Below, in pieces: positions 17,113 through 25,194 of a DNA stretch of 40,628 nt. The translations under genes and the position numbers were made by a program. The stretch's first letter is position 1, and each line of letters starts with the position of its first letter. Where the stretch lies: contig CAMDRT010000040.1 of NCBI GenBank assembly GCA_945906815.1, positions 1 to 40,628 on the forward strand, given 5' to 3'. Under the pieces are notes generated by a model. That model saw only the letters and a program-made list of their open reading frames with translations, was not told the DNA's origin and did no database searches. The stretch is from Bordetella parapertussis (GTDB lineage: Bacteria; Pseudomonadota; Gammaproteobacteria; Burkholderiales; SG8-41).

Positions 17113-17739
17113 ATGCTTAAAATCTGGGGGCGCAATACCTCGTCCAACGTGCAGAAGGCCCTCTGGGCGCTCGGCGAAATGCAGTTGCCATTCGAGCGCA
17201 TCGACGTCGGCGGCGCTTTCGGCAAAACCAAGGACGCAGCCTATCTCGCGATAAACCCGAACTCGCTGGTGCCGACACTCGAAGAGGAAGATGGTTTTAC
17301 GTTATGGGAGTCGAACTCGATCGTGCGTTATCTCGCCGCCAAGCACGCGAACCGCACGCTTGAGCCCGCCGACCTCAGGGTTCGCGCCGTGGCGCAAAAG
17401 TGGATGGATTGGCAGCTCTCGGTGCTGGGACCTGCGATCACACCGGTGTTCTGGGGATTGATCCGCACGCCTCCCGAGAAACGCGACGCCCACGCTATCG
17501 CCACCGGCAAGGAAAAGACCGTCGCCGCAGCGACCATCATGGACACCCAGTTGGGCAAGACGCAGTATCTCGCCGGCAACGATTTTTCTTACGGCGACAT
17601 TCCCGTTGGCATCATGATCTACCGCTATATGCAACTGATTCCGGAGCGACCGGCAACGCCAAACCTCGATCGCTGGTATGCGTCCATCTCGACGCGTGCG
17701 GCGTTCAAGGAACAAGTGGCGGTGGTGCCGCTGACCTAG
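17113..17739 (+). CDS. Glutathione S-transferase family protein
   Basis: A 208-aa protein with the thioredoxin-like N-terminal GST domain (LKIWGRNTSSNVQKALWAL, NPNSLVPTL and the glutathione-gripping WESNSIVRYL) and a helical C-terminal domain (LAGNDFSYGDIPVGIM). Ser10 or Ser11 in RNTSSN is the likely residue contacting the glutathione thiol. I use the ATG at 17113, which has AGGAAGGAA just upstream. It is last in the operon after the M20 hydrolase. It may remove glutathione from, or add it to, an intermediate of that pathway, or cleave an ether or halide; the sequence does not decide. Confidence 0.92.
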   Translation: MLKIWGRNTSSNVQKALWALGEMQLPFERIDVGGAFGKTKDAAYLAINPNSLVPTLEEEDGFTLWESNSIVRYLAAKHANRTLEPADLRVRAVAQKWMDWQLSVLGPAITPVFWGLIRTPPEKRDAHAIATGKEKTVAAATIMDTQLGKTQYLAGNDFSYGDIPVGIMIYRYMQLIPERPATPNLDRWYASISTRAAFKEQVAVVPLT

Positions 17740-17811
17740 CCCTCGGCGGGCAGCCCAAATTCTCCTACCGAGCAGGGGGCAATAACCCCTTCGCGCGCGT
17801 TTGCGATGCGG

Positions 17812-17973
17812 CTATTCAGGATCATCCGCGAACGGATCAAACGGTTCCTTGGCAAGTACATCGTCGTCGAGTTTCCAGTCTGCGTCGTCAGCACTGCGAA
17901 TCGCCGCGCTGATGTCGCCTGCCTTGATCAGAATTTCTTCGTGTTGCGGAGAAAATTGCCAGTCGTCGTACAT
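17812..17973 (-). CDS. Small acidic protein of unknown function
   Basis: A 53-residue protein starting MYDDWQFSPQHEEILIKAG and ending DPFADDPE, strongly acidic in its second half. The ATG at 17973 has GGGAGAG about six bases upstream, a better ribosome site than any longer form. It has no hydrophobic segment and no cysteines. I recognise no family. It lies opposite in direction to the GST gene, whose stop is 72 bp away, and downstream of the fimV-like gene and its terminator palindrome. It is a plausible single-gene unit, but its reality rests only on codon pattern and ribosome site. Confidence 0.45.
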   Translation of the reverse strand: MYDDWQFSPQHEEILIKAGDISAAIRSADDADWKLDDDVLAKEPFDPFADDPE

Positions 17974-18094
17974 CGTGCTCTCCCGTCGAGTTGATCCATG
18001 TGACAGGAAAAGTGTAGACACAACTGGGTGGCTCGCATGCCGTGATTAGGCGTGGTTTACCGGCGCATTTCGAGGGCTGGAACGGTGTCAGGCC

Positions 18095-18172
18095 GTAACT
18101 ATTCAGCGGCTTTGAAAACCTTCACCGCAGAGGCGGTGAAGGTATTTTTTAAAATCGAACCTGAATAGTTAC
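18095..18172. repeat. Perfect inverted repeat enclosing a hairpin (small palindromic element)
   Basis: GTAACTATTCAG at 18095-18106 is matched exactly by its complement CTGAATAGTTAC at 18161-18172. Between them lies a second, perfect 10-bp hairpin, annotated as a terminator. The whole 78-bp unit looks like a small mobile or REP-like palindrome that carries a terminator. It lies just downstream of the fimV-like gene (-). Confidence 0.7.
18119..18150. terminator. Rho-independent terminator hairpin, probably bidirectional
   Basis: The stem CCTTCACCGC at 18119-18128 pairs perfectly with GCGGTGAAGG at 18133-18142 over a four-base loop AGAG. On the plus strand it is followed by TATTTTTT, an excellent termination tract. 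On the minus strand the hairpin is followed by TTTTC, so it can also end the fimV-like transcript arriving from 18215. Confidence 0.85.
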
Positions 18173-18214
18173 TAAAAACAAATAGTTAAAATGACTTTTT
18201 ATCCAGCAAGCTGG

Positions 18215-20077
18215 TTACACTAAGGTCTGTAGTAGTTCCCGCGCTTCGGCCTGCTGTGCAGTGCCACCCTCGCGCTCGACTTCGTGCAGCAGTTCCAGAG
18301 CGCCTTCCTTGTCGCCCATTTCACGGTAGGCACGAGCCAGCACTATCTTGTCCTGGATCTCGTCCGCGCGCGTATCGTTTGCGTCAATGGCTGCTACCGC
18401 GGTCACCGCAGGTTCGTTGTTCAGCGCCGGCGTGATGGTGGAAAAGTCCATCTTGAAATCGAGCCCGTGAGCGCCTGTGGCTACGTCGGCGGCGGCCGTT
18501 TTTACGGGGTTATCACCAGGTGCAGTGGACGACGGCAATTCAAATGCGATCTCGTCACCGCCTGCAACACCACGGTCCCGAACAGTGTCTGCAGTATCGC
18601 CCACGTCGTAGGATAGCGCGGGGCTGCTGAGATCAATATCTACAGTGGCCGCCGCCGGGCCAGGTGCCTCGTACACCACCCATTCGTCAGTGGGCGAGTA
18701 AAGCGGGTAGCTTGGGTCGAGCGCATATCCCATCGCCATGGCGCGCTTCCACTGTTCTCCCACTCCGCTGGTCTGCTTGTGCAGACGGCCAGCGAGCTGC
18801 TTAAAACCGTCCTTGTCGCCACGTCCAGAGAGGATTTCCAGTATGAGCAACTGTATGTCCTCGCGCCCCGGCTGCCTGCTCAAGGCATCGCGCAAAACTT
18901 TTTCGGCAGACTCATCCTGCCCATGCTCGAGATACACGTTGGCTTCGTCGATCGCATCGACATCCGTAATGACGTTTAGGGGCCTGACATTGGGCGCAGT
19001 GGCCGTAGCGGGCGCTGCTGCGCCAAGCGCGAACGCTACAACAGCTACCGTTTCAGTAGCACCCGTTAGTGCAATGGGCGCGTTCGCTTCCACGGGCGCT
19101 GGCTTGCGGCGGCGCAATGCCCACAGGCCGGCTATGCATGCCAGCAGCGCCAGCGCAAATCCACCCATCAACACCATGTTCTCCATCGACGAATCGATGA
19201 AGCCCGGCGCAGGCGGCTCTATTTTATGCTTCGCTGCGGGGGATGGAGATTGCGCAGCGGGCACGTCGTCCGCTGCGCTGGATGCGGATTTTAGGGGCGC
19301 TTCCTTGCGCACGTCCGCGGCAGCAGGTTCCGGTTTGGACGCGGCGGGTGCAACGAGTTCAGGCTTAGCAGATGCGAGGGCTCCAGGTTCGAGCGGAACC
19401 ACCCCGGTTTTAGCTGCCTCCGCGGGCATCACCGGCGTGCGCGCCGTGGCGGGGGCAGGGGCGGGGGTGGGGGTGGGAACTACCGGTGCCACAGCCGGTG
19501 TAGCATCCGCTGTCACTGCCGGCTTGCCCACGCGCGATGCGCGCGGCGCTCGTGGCGGCACGCCTTGTGCCTTGGACGCGGGTGCCGCAGTGGCGGGCGC
19601 GGGCGCCGCAGCGGCCAGTGCAGGTGCTGCCACCGCAGTTTCTGCGACACCAGGCAGGTCGAGCAGCGCGGCGTATGCGCGCTGCACCTTGCCCTCCTGC
19701 CAGGTGAGCACAATCAGCAAATCAAGGTAGGGCTCGCTCACGCGGCGCGCCGAGGTGGCGCGTATATAGGGCGTACCGTTGTCATACCGCTCCACGGACA
19801 AGCGCAAGGCGTTGAGCGCCGGATCAAACTGCAGGTTCTGCGCCTGATACGTGGCGACCGGTGCAAGGCTGGCGTTCAGCGTCGCCAGCTCACTCCTGCC
19901 CACATTGATCAATTCGATTTCAGCAGCAAACGGCTGCCCCAGTCGCGACAACACGTTAAGCCTGCCCAAACCGGCGGCATCCACCATGCCCGCAGGGAAA
20001 AGCGCTGCCAGCAAGAGGGCAGCCCCCCATTTATTATTGAGCGTGAACGTTGGTGCAGCTGGTGGGTTCGAACGCAT
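18215..20077 (-). CDS. fimV: FimV/HubP-like polar landmark protein
   Basis: A 620-aa inner-membrane protein related to FimV/HubP, which organise type IV pili and polar chemotaxis or flagellar proteins. A signal peptide (about 1-34) is followed by the diagnostic N-terminal block AAGLGRLNVLSRLGQPFAAE and LDLLIVLTWQEGKVQRAY at residues 35-140. Then comes a long Ala/Pro-rich linker (145-295), one transmembrane helix (301-321, MVLMGGFALALLACIAGLWA) followed by Arg/Lys, and a cytoplasmic acidic part with TPR-like motifs. It ends in the conserved C-terminal FimV motif KIVLARAYREMGDKEGALEL. No LysM domain is seen. AAAGGA precedes the ATG. No pilus genes are nearby, so it stands alone. Confidence 0.88.
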   Translation of the reverse strand: MRSNPPAAPTFTLNNKWGAALLLAALFPAGMVDAAGLGRLNVLSRLGQPFAAEIELINVGRSELATLNASLAPVATYQAQNLQFDPALNALRLSVERYDNGTPYIRATSARRVSEPYLDLLIVLTWQEGKVQRAYAALLDLPGVAETAVAAPALAAAAPAPATAAPASKAQGVPPRAPRASRVGKPAVTADATPAVAPVVPTPTPAPAPATARTPVMPAEAAKTGVVPLEPGALASAKPELVAPAASKPEPAAADVRKEAPLKSASSAADDVPAAQSPSPAAKHKIEPPAPGFIDSSMENMVLMGGFALALLACIAGLWALRRRKPAPVEANAPIALTGATETVAVVAFALGAAAPATATAPNVRPLNVITDVDAIDEANVYLEHGQDESAEKVLRDALSRQPGREDIQLLILEILSGRGDKDGFKQLAGRLHKQTSGVGEQWKRAMAMGYALDPSYPLYSPTDEWVVYEAPGPAAATVDIDLSSPALSYDVGDTADTVRDRGVAGGDEIAFELPSSTAPGDNPVKTAAADVATGAHGLDFKMDFSTITPALNNEPAVTAVAAIDANDTRADEIQDKIVLARAYREMGDKEGALELLHEVEREGGTAQQAEARELLQTLV

Positions 20078-20099
20078 TTCTGTCCTTTAGGATCGGCTT

Positions 20100-20128
20100 G
20101 TTATAGCGCGCCCTTACTTCTCTTGCAA
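20100..20128 (-). promoter_or_regulatory. Putative sigma-70 promoter of the fimV-like gene
   Basis: Read on the minus strand, TTGCAA (20128-20123) and TATAAC (20105-20100) are separated by exactly 17 bases and lie 23 bases before the ATG. They match the -35 and -10 consensus at four and five of six positions. There is no experimental support. Confidence 0.45.
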
Positions 20129-20225
20129 CATGTCAAATCGCTGTGTCAGTGCGCGAGAACACCAGCAAGCCACCCGCCAGCACAGCGGCTACTGCAATGT
20201 AAGCATCTGTTTTCAATTACATTTA

Positions 20226-22457
20226 TCAGCAACCGGCCTTCACGCCATCGACCGCGATGACGCCTACACGGATCAAGCGCTGCAGTTCGCCGCCGAGACC
20301 GATTTCCGCCAGCACACTGGCGGCATCCGATCCGGGTTTGGCCGCTGGCCGTCCCACCGTCATCGGCGTGCGCGATAGCTTCACCCCCGGCGCGGTGGTG
20401 GTGATAGGCCCGAAGCCCTCGTGATCGCGGGTGATGGCGAGGCCACGCGCCTGCACCAGCGGGTCGGTCATCAGCTCCACCAGGCTAGCCACCACGCGGT
20501 GAGCACCGATGCCGGCCTGGTTCAGCGCTTGCACCCACATTGCCACGCTGCGGCTACGCAACCGCTGTTCCAATTCACGCTCCAGGTCCGCACCGCTGCG
20601 CCCGGCGAGGTCAGCCAGTTGCGCGCAGTGCGCCAGCTCTCCCGTTCGTGCCGCGAGGAACAGCCAGCCGTCACTGGCCTGATACAGACGGTTGAGCGGC
20701 CCACTGCCGGTTGCGTCCTGGCCGTGCGGTTCGTCCCACTTTTTACCGGCGTAATCCTGCAGCAGCGCTGATTGCAGCATGGTAGCGGTATAGGCCAGCG
20801 CGCTGTCCACAAACTGTCCTTCTCCGGTGCGACGCCGGTGCAACAGAGCCAGCGCCACGCCATAACACGCCATCAGGCCGGTGCCGTAATCGTTGGCGGC
20901 GAAAGGCGCGGTGGCGGGCTTGGCGGAGCCGTAGCGCACCTGCATGCCCGACACTGCCTGGCCGATCTGCTCGTGACCGGGACGGCTCGCGTAAGGACCG
21001 ATGTGACCGAAGGTGTTCATGGAACCGTAGACGATGTCGGGCCGGCGCGCACGCACCCGTTGGTAGTCGACGCCGAGTTTCTCGGCAACACCACCGCGGA
21101 AATTCTGCAGTACCACGTCCGCCTGATCCACCAGCTTCCAGAAAATCTCCAACCCCTCTGTAGTCTTGAGATCGATGAGCACACTGCGCTTGGCGCGGTT
21201 GATGTCATTGTGCCGCAGCACAGTGCCTTTGTGCGGGCTGTCGATCTTGATGACATCAGCGCCGAACTCGGCCAGCGTGCGGGCGCAGGTTGGGCCCGCG
21301 AGCACAATGCACAAGTCCACCACCTTTACACCTTGCAACGCCGCGCGCAGCATGTCGCCGCCCGCAGCGGCAGTCATGGGTGGCGCGGGCTTGCGCGCTG
21401 CAAGTTCGTGCAGTATCTCCACGCGATGCGCATCCGTCTGCGGGCGCGGCGTGCGCACTGCGCCCGGTGTGGCCGAGAGGCGCACGTTGATGGCGGGGCC
21501 ACGAAAGCGGCCCAGTTGCGGATCATCATAGTCAGCGACGATGTTCGATGCCAGCGCCTGACTGTGATTCAGCCATTCGCTGCTGGAATGGCAGATCACA
21601 CCTTCGGAGCCTATGTCCGCAATCATGTCTTCCCATTCTTTGGCGGTGCGGGTGCGCATCACCTGATCGAACTTCTGCGCCAGTTCTTGCGGCGGCAGAT
21701 TGGCGTCGCGCCATGCGTCCATGCCAATGCCCTTGATGAACGCATCGAACTTCTTGTTGTTCGCCACGTACATCAGCCAGCGCCCATCCTTGCAGGGTAA
21801 TTGCCGGCTCCAGTTGAACGCAGGTTCGGCCTCGGGCTTGCCGTTGACCAGCAGGCCGCGCGCACCGATCACAGTGAAGGTCGCATCGAACAACGGAATC
21901 TCCACGCGCTGACCGAGGCCGCAACGCGCCCGCGCATTCAGCGCCATGGCGACAGTGACCGCGCACAGGAAGGCCGCGTAGGCCGACGCATAGGGAACGA
22001 CGGTATACACCGGCCGGCCTTGCGTCGCACGACTGGCACGGTAGGCGCCCGTGGCAGCACCCAACACGCCCTCCCAGGCTTTGACCTGGGCACGTGGATC
22101 GTCCGCGCCGAAACCCGGCAGCGAGCAATAGACCAGTCGCGGGTTCTGCGCCGTCATCGCCGCGGCCCCCAGACCGAGGCGCTCCATGACGCCGGGACGG
22201 AAGTTCTCGATCACGACGTCGGCGCCTGCGATCAGTTGCCGCGCGGTCTCCCGCTCTGCGTCCTGTTTCAGATTGAGGACCAGGCTACGCTTGTTGCGGT
22301 TCCAGGTGGCATTGGCCGGCGTATCCCAGCGCGGTCCGCCCGGCGGATCGATGCGTATAACGTCCGCACCCTGGTCGCCCAGCAGCATGGCCGCCATGGG
22401 GCCGGCGATGTACTGGCCAAAATCGATGACGCGTATACCTTGCAAAACGCCTGTCAT
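20226..22457 (-). CDS. Tandem (fused) class III CoA-transferase, CaiB/BaiF family
   Basis: A 743-aa protein with two complete CaiB/BaiF (formyl-CoA transferase type) domains in tandem. The first starts LQGIRVIDFGQYIAGPMAA at about residue 4, the second starts LQGVKVVDLCIVLAGPTCA at about residue 374, with an Ala/Pro-rich linker near 350-372. The catalytic Asp expected to carry the acyl anhydride is present in the second half (AANDYGTG, Asp523). In the first half the matching stretch reads VVPYASAY with no Asp, so the N-terminal half is probably structural. I choose the ATG at 22457 because GGAGGGAAT precedes it. It is divergent from the alpha/beta hydrolase and GMC oxidoreductase genes. The acyl group is unknown. 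DddD (DMSP cleavage) has a similar two-domain layout but is longer. Confidence 0.92.
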   Translation of the reverse strand: MTGVLQGIRVIDFGQYIAGPMAAMLLGDQGADVIRIDPPGGPRWDTPANATWNRNKRSLVLNLKQDAERETARQLIAGADVVIENFRPGVMERLGLGAAAMTAQNPRLVYCSLPGFGADDPRAQVKAWEGVLGAATGAYRASRATQGRPVYTVVPYASAYAAFLCAVTVAMALNARARCGLGQRVEIPLFDATFTVIGARGLLVNGKPEAEPAFNWSRQLPCKDGRWLMYVANNKKFDAFIKGIGMDAWRDANLPPQELAQKFDQVMRTRTAKEWEDMIADIGSEGVICHSSSEWLNHSQALASNIVADYDDPQLGRFRGPAINVRLSATPGAVRTPRPQTDAHRVEILHELAARKPAPPMTAAAGGDMLRAALQGVKVVDLCIVLAGPTCARTLAEFGADVIKIDSPHKGTVLRHNDINRAKRSVLIDLKTTEGLEIFWKLVDQADVVLQNFRGGVAEKLGVDYQRVRARRPDIVYGSMNTFGHIGPYASRPGHEQIGQAVSGMQVRYGSAKPATAPFAANDYGTGLMACYGVALALLHRRRTGEGQFVDSALAYTATMLQSALLQDYAGKKWDEPHGQDATGSGPLNRLYQASDGWLFLAARTGELAHCAQLADLAGRSGADLERELEQRLRSRSVAMWVQALNQAGIGAHRVVASLVELMTDPLVQARGLAITRDHEGFGPITTTAPGVKLSRTPMTVGRPAAKPGSDAASVLAEIGLGGELQRLIRVGVIAVDGVKAGC

Positions 22458-22627
22458 ATTCCCTCCGCCGTGTGAGGCCTCTAAACTAGCGCAAAGCGCT
22501 GCCACGGACAACTACAATCCTGCACCACACGCCTGTGCCGCTCGGATCTGCGAACAACTTGACGCCGCCGCCGCGCCGGGGCAACCTGTCATCCGCGCAA
22601 CCACACACCGGGCAAGGAGACACTGCA

Positions 22628-23389
22628 ATGCCGTTCTACGACAAAGGCGACGTCCGCATCCGCTATGAAGACCACGGCGGGGCCGGCTTCCCGCTGTTAC
22701 TCATCGCCGGCGGGGGTTTGAATTCGAATATTTCTTATTTCACCGAAAGCGCACCATTCAACCCGATTGAAGAGTTCAAGCATGAGTACCGCTGCATTGC
22801 CATGGACTTGCGCAACGCCAACGGCGGGCAATCCTCCGGTCCGCTTGAAATCGAGCGCCCCTGGGATGCGCACACCGATGACCAGCTCGGCCTGATGGAT
22901 CATCTGGGCATCCAGCAGTTCATGGTGATGGGCTTTTGCATCGGCGGCCCTTTCATCTGGAACCTGTTGCAGCGGGCGCCTACGCGTATCGTCGCCGGCG
23001 TACTGGCGCAGCCCAGCGGCTCCCGCCCTGAGAAGCGCGACCTTTTTTACGACAACAACATGAAGGGCTGGGGCCCACCGCTGTGCGCCCGCCGCCCGGA
23101 CATCACGATGGCGACGGTGGAAAAATTCCTCACCAGGATGTACCGTACCAACCCCGACTTCGTGTTCACCGTGACGCGCGATTTTGTGCGCGCCTGCCAG
23201 ACCCCCATCTTGGTGCTGCCGGATGACGTGCCGTCGCACCCGTACGCGGTGGCCATGGAGTCCGTGGTGCTCTCGCCGCAGTCCGAAGTGAGCCTCTTCC
23301 CGTGGAAAGAGCCCAAGGAACTGATCCCGCCGGTGGTGCGCCAGGTACGCTCTTTTATGCGAGCACATCGGCCTGTGACCGCCGGCTAA
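22628..23389 (+). CDS. Alpha/beta hydrolase with Cys nucleophile
   Basis: A 253-aa alpha/beta-hydrolase fold protein. The oxyanion region is LLLIAGGGLNS and the nucleophile elbow is GFCIGG at 102-107, so the nucleophile is Cys104 instead of Ser, as in dienelactone hydrolases. Asp199/Asp200 in LPDDVPSHPY are candidate acids. A canonical catalytic His in the usual last loop (about 225-235) is not evident; His204 is a possible substitute. GGCAAGGAG ahead of the ATG at 22628 supports the start. It is the first gene of a plus-strand set with the GMC oxidoreductase, 109 bp away. The activity may be ester, lactone or thioester hydrolysis, or none; the family allows all of these. Confidence 0.85.
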   Translation: MPFYDKGDVRIRYEDHGGAGFPLLLIAGGGLNSNISYFTESAPFNPIEEFKHEYRCIAMDLRNANGGQSSGPLEIERPWDAHTDDQLGLMDHLGIQQFMVMGFCIGGPFIWNLLQRAPTRIVAGVLAQPSGSRPEKRDLFYDNNMKGWGPPLCARRPDITMATVEKFLTRMYRTNPDFVFTVTRDFVRACQTPILVLPDDVPSHPYAVAMESVVLSPQSEVSLFPWKEPKELIPPVVRQVRSFMRAHRPVTAG

Positions 23390-23498
23390 GCCAGGGACTA
23401 TACATACCTTAAGCGCAACGGCGCGCAGGCGTGAGTGTGCCGTCGCAACGGACGGTGCCGCGCGGACCACCCACAGCAGCTTTCATGCGAGATAACCT

Positions 23499-25109
23499 AT
23501 GACACCTACTACCTATGACTACATCATTGTCGGTGCCGGTTCCGCAGGTTGCGTGCTGGCCAACCGCCTCACCGCATCCGGCAAGCATCGCGTGCTGCTG
23601 CTGGAAGCCGGCGGCCGCGATAGCAATCCGTGGATTCATATTCCACTGGGTTTCGGCAAGACCATGTTCAACGACAAGGTCAACTGGATGTTCGAGACCG
23701 ATCCCGAACCGGGCATGCAGGGCCGGCGCATCAAGGTGCCACGCGGGCGCGTGCTGGGCGGATCGAGTTCGATCAACGGCCTGATCTACATCCGCGGCCA
23801 GCGTGAAGATTTCGATGATTGGAAAAATCTCGGCAATCCCGGCTGGGGCTATGATGACGTCCTGCCCTACTTCAAGAAATCAGAAGACCAGGAACGCGGT
23901 GCGGATGCGTGGCACGGCAGCGGCGGGCCGCTGGCGGTGTCCGATGTCAAGGACACCCACCCGCTGGCCGAAGCCTTCATCGCCGCCGGGATCGATGTCG
24001 GCATCCCGCGCAACGACGATTTCAATGGCGCCCAGCAGGAAGGCGTGGGCTACTTTCAGGGCACTGCGCGCAATGGCCTGCGTTGCAGTGCGGCCGTGGG
24101 CTATCTGCGCCCGGCAATGAAACGCGCCAATCTCGAGGTGGTGACGCATGCGTTGGCTACACGCGTGCTGACCGAAGGCGCACGCGCCACCGGCGTTGCC
24201 TATCGTGTGGATGGCGTGAACGGTGCCGAACGGCAGGCGTTTGCGGCGCGCGAAGTGCTGCTGTGCGCCGGCGCCATTCAGTCGCCGCAACTGCTGCAGC
24301 TCTCGGGCATCGGGCCGGGGGCATTGCTGCAACGCCATGGCATCGCGGTGGTGAAGGACGCGCCCGGCGTGGGTGGCAATCTGCACGACCATCTGCAGTC
24401 GCGCCTGGTGTGGACCTGCAACGAACCGATCACGGTAAACGACATCATGTTAAGCCCGTGGCGCAAAATGATGATGGGCCTGCGCTTCGCGCTCACGCGC
24501 AAAGGGCCGCTCGGCTGGTATGCGGGTCTGGCCGGCGGGTTCGCGCGCACCCGGCCCGAGCTCGACCGGCCCGACGTGCAGTTCCATTTCTTCCCCTACA
24601 GCGCAGAGCGCACCGATCCCAGCCTGCACCCATTTTCGGGTTTCTCGATGTCGGTGTGCAAGCTGCGACCAGAGTCGCGCGGCCTGCTGGAAATCCGTTC
24701 CAACGATGCCGCGACCGCGCCATCGATCCAGCCCCATTTCCTTGAGCGCGAGGCCGATGTGGCCACCATGCTCGACGGACTCAAACTCATACGCCGCATC
24801 GGCGAGGCGCCGGCGCTCGCGCGCTGGATATCCGCCGAACGCGATCCAGGGCCTTCGTTCGTCAGCGACACGCAACTGGTGGATTACGTGCGCGCCAAAG
24901 GCTTCACTGTCTATCACCCGGTCGGCACCTGCAAGATGGGCAACGATGCGCAAGCGGTGGTCGATCACGAACTGCGCGTGCATGGCATATCCGGGCTGCG
25001 TGTCATCGATGCGTCGGTGATGCCGGTGGTCACCTCGGGCAACACCAACGCCGCGACCATCATGATTGCGGAGAAAGCCGCGGATGCATTGCTGCAGGTG
25101 GCGCACTGA
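23499..25109 (+). CDS. GMC family FAD-dependent oxidoreductase (choline dehydrogenase-like)
   Basis: FAD-dependent alcohol oxidoreductase of 536 aa from the glucose-methanol-choline family. The N-terminal FAD site is YIIVGAGSAGCVLANRL with EAG after the second strand. GMC signature 1 is GRVLGGSSSINGLIYIRG. Signature 2 is near GAIQSPQLLQLSGIGPG. The active-site His lies in VYHPVGTCKMG and the Asn in TSGNTNAATIMIAEK. There is no signal peptide, so it acts in the cytoplasm. It probably oxidises a primary or secondary alcohol in the pathway shared with the neighbouring hydrolase, CoA-transferase and receptor. The electron acceptor and the substrate are unknown. Confidence 0.93.
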   Translation: MTPTTYDYIIVGAGSAGCVLANRLTASGKHRVLLLEAGGRDSNPWIHIPLGFGKTMFNDKVNWMFETDPEPGMQGRRIKVPRGRVLGGSSSINGLIYIRGQREDFDDWKNLGNPGWGYDDVLPYFKKSEDQERGADAWHGSGGPLAVSDVKDTHPLAEAFIAAGIDVGIPRNDDFNGAQQEGVGYFQGTARNGLRCSAAVGYLRPAMKRANLEVVTHALATRVLTEGARATGVAYRVDGVNGAERQAFAAREVLLCAGAIQSPQLLQLSGIGPGALLQRHGIAVVKDAPGVGGNLHDHLQSRLVWTCNEPITVNDIMLSPWRKMMMGLRFALTRKGPLGWYAGLAGGFARTRPELDRPDVQFHFFPYSAERTDPSLHPFSGFSMSVCKLRPESRGLLEIRSNDAATAPSIQPHFLEREADVATMLDGLKLIRRIGEAPALARWISAERDPGPSFVSDTQLVDYVRAKGFTVYHPVGTCKMGNDAQAVVDHELRVHGISGLRVIDASVMPVVTSGNTNAATIMIAEKAADALLQVAH

Positions 25110-25194
25110 TCCTGCGCCGTTGATTCGCATCATGAATTGCAGGCTGCCAGGGTTGCGAAAGTGTGCGCAACCCGCAGCAACCAGGAGGTTTTTC

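Noticed and set aside
18201..18220. Hairpin CCAGC-aa-GCTGG region at the fimV-like 3' end as a terminator
   Set aside because: The short palindrome is not followed by a T-run on either strand; the hairpin at 18119-18150 is a far better terminator.
18215..20077. TonB-like or generic Pro/Ala-rich secreted protein
   Set aside because: The N-terminal LGRLNVLSRLGQPF block, the single central membrane helix and the C-terminal REMGDKEGALEL motif together identify FimV/HubP.
20772..21800. Long plus-strand open frame (342 aa) opposite the CoA-transferase gene
   Set aside because: It mirrors a protein with clear CaiB motifs on the other strand; its composition is rich in His, Arg and Ala as expected for antisense of GC-rich code, and no family is recognisable.
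20226..25109. DMSP breakdown (DddD plus a GMC dehydrogenase)
   Set aside because: The domain layout is similar, but the transferase is shorter than DddD, and no BCCT transporter, aldehyde dehydrogenase or DddB-type gene is nearby. Kept only as an analogy.
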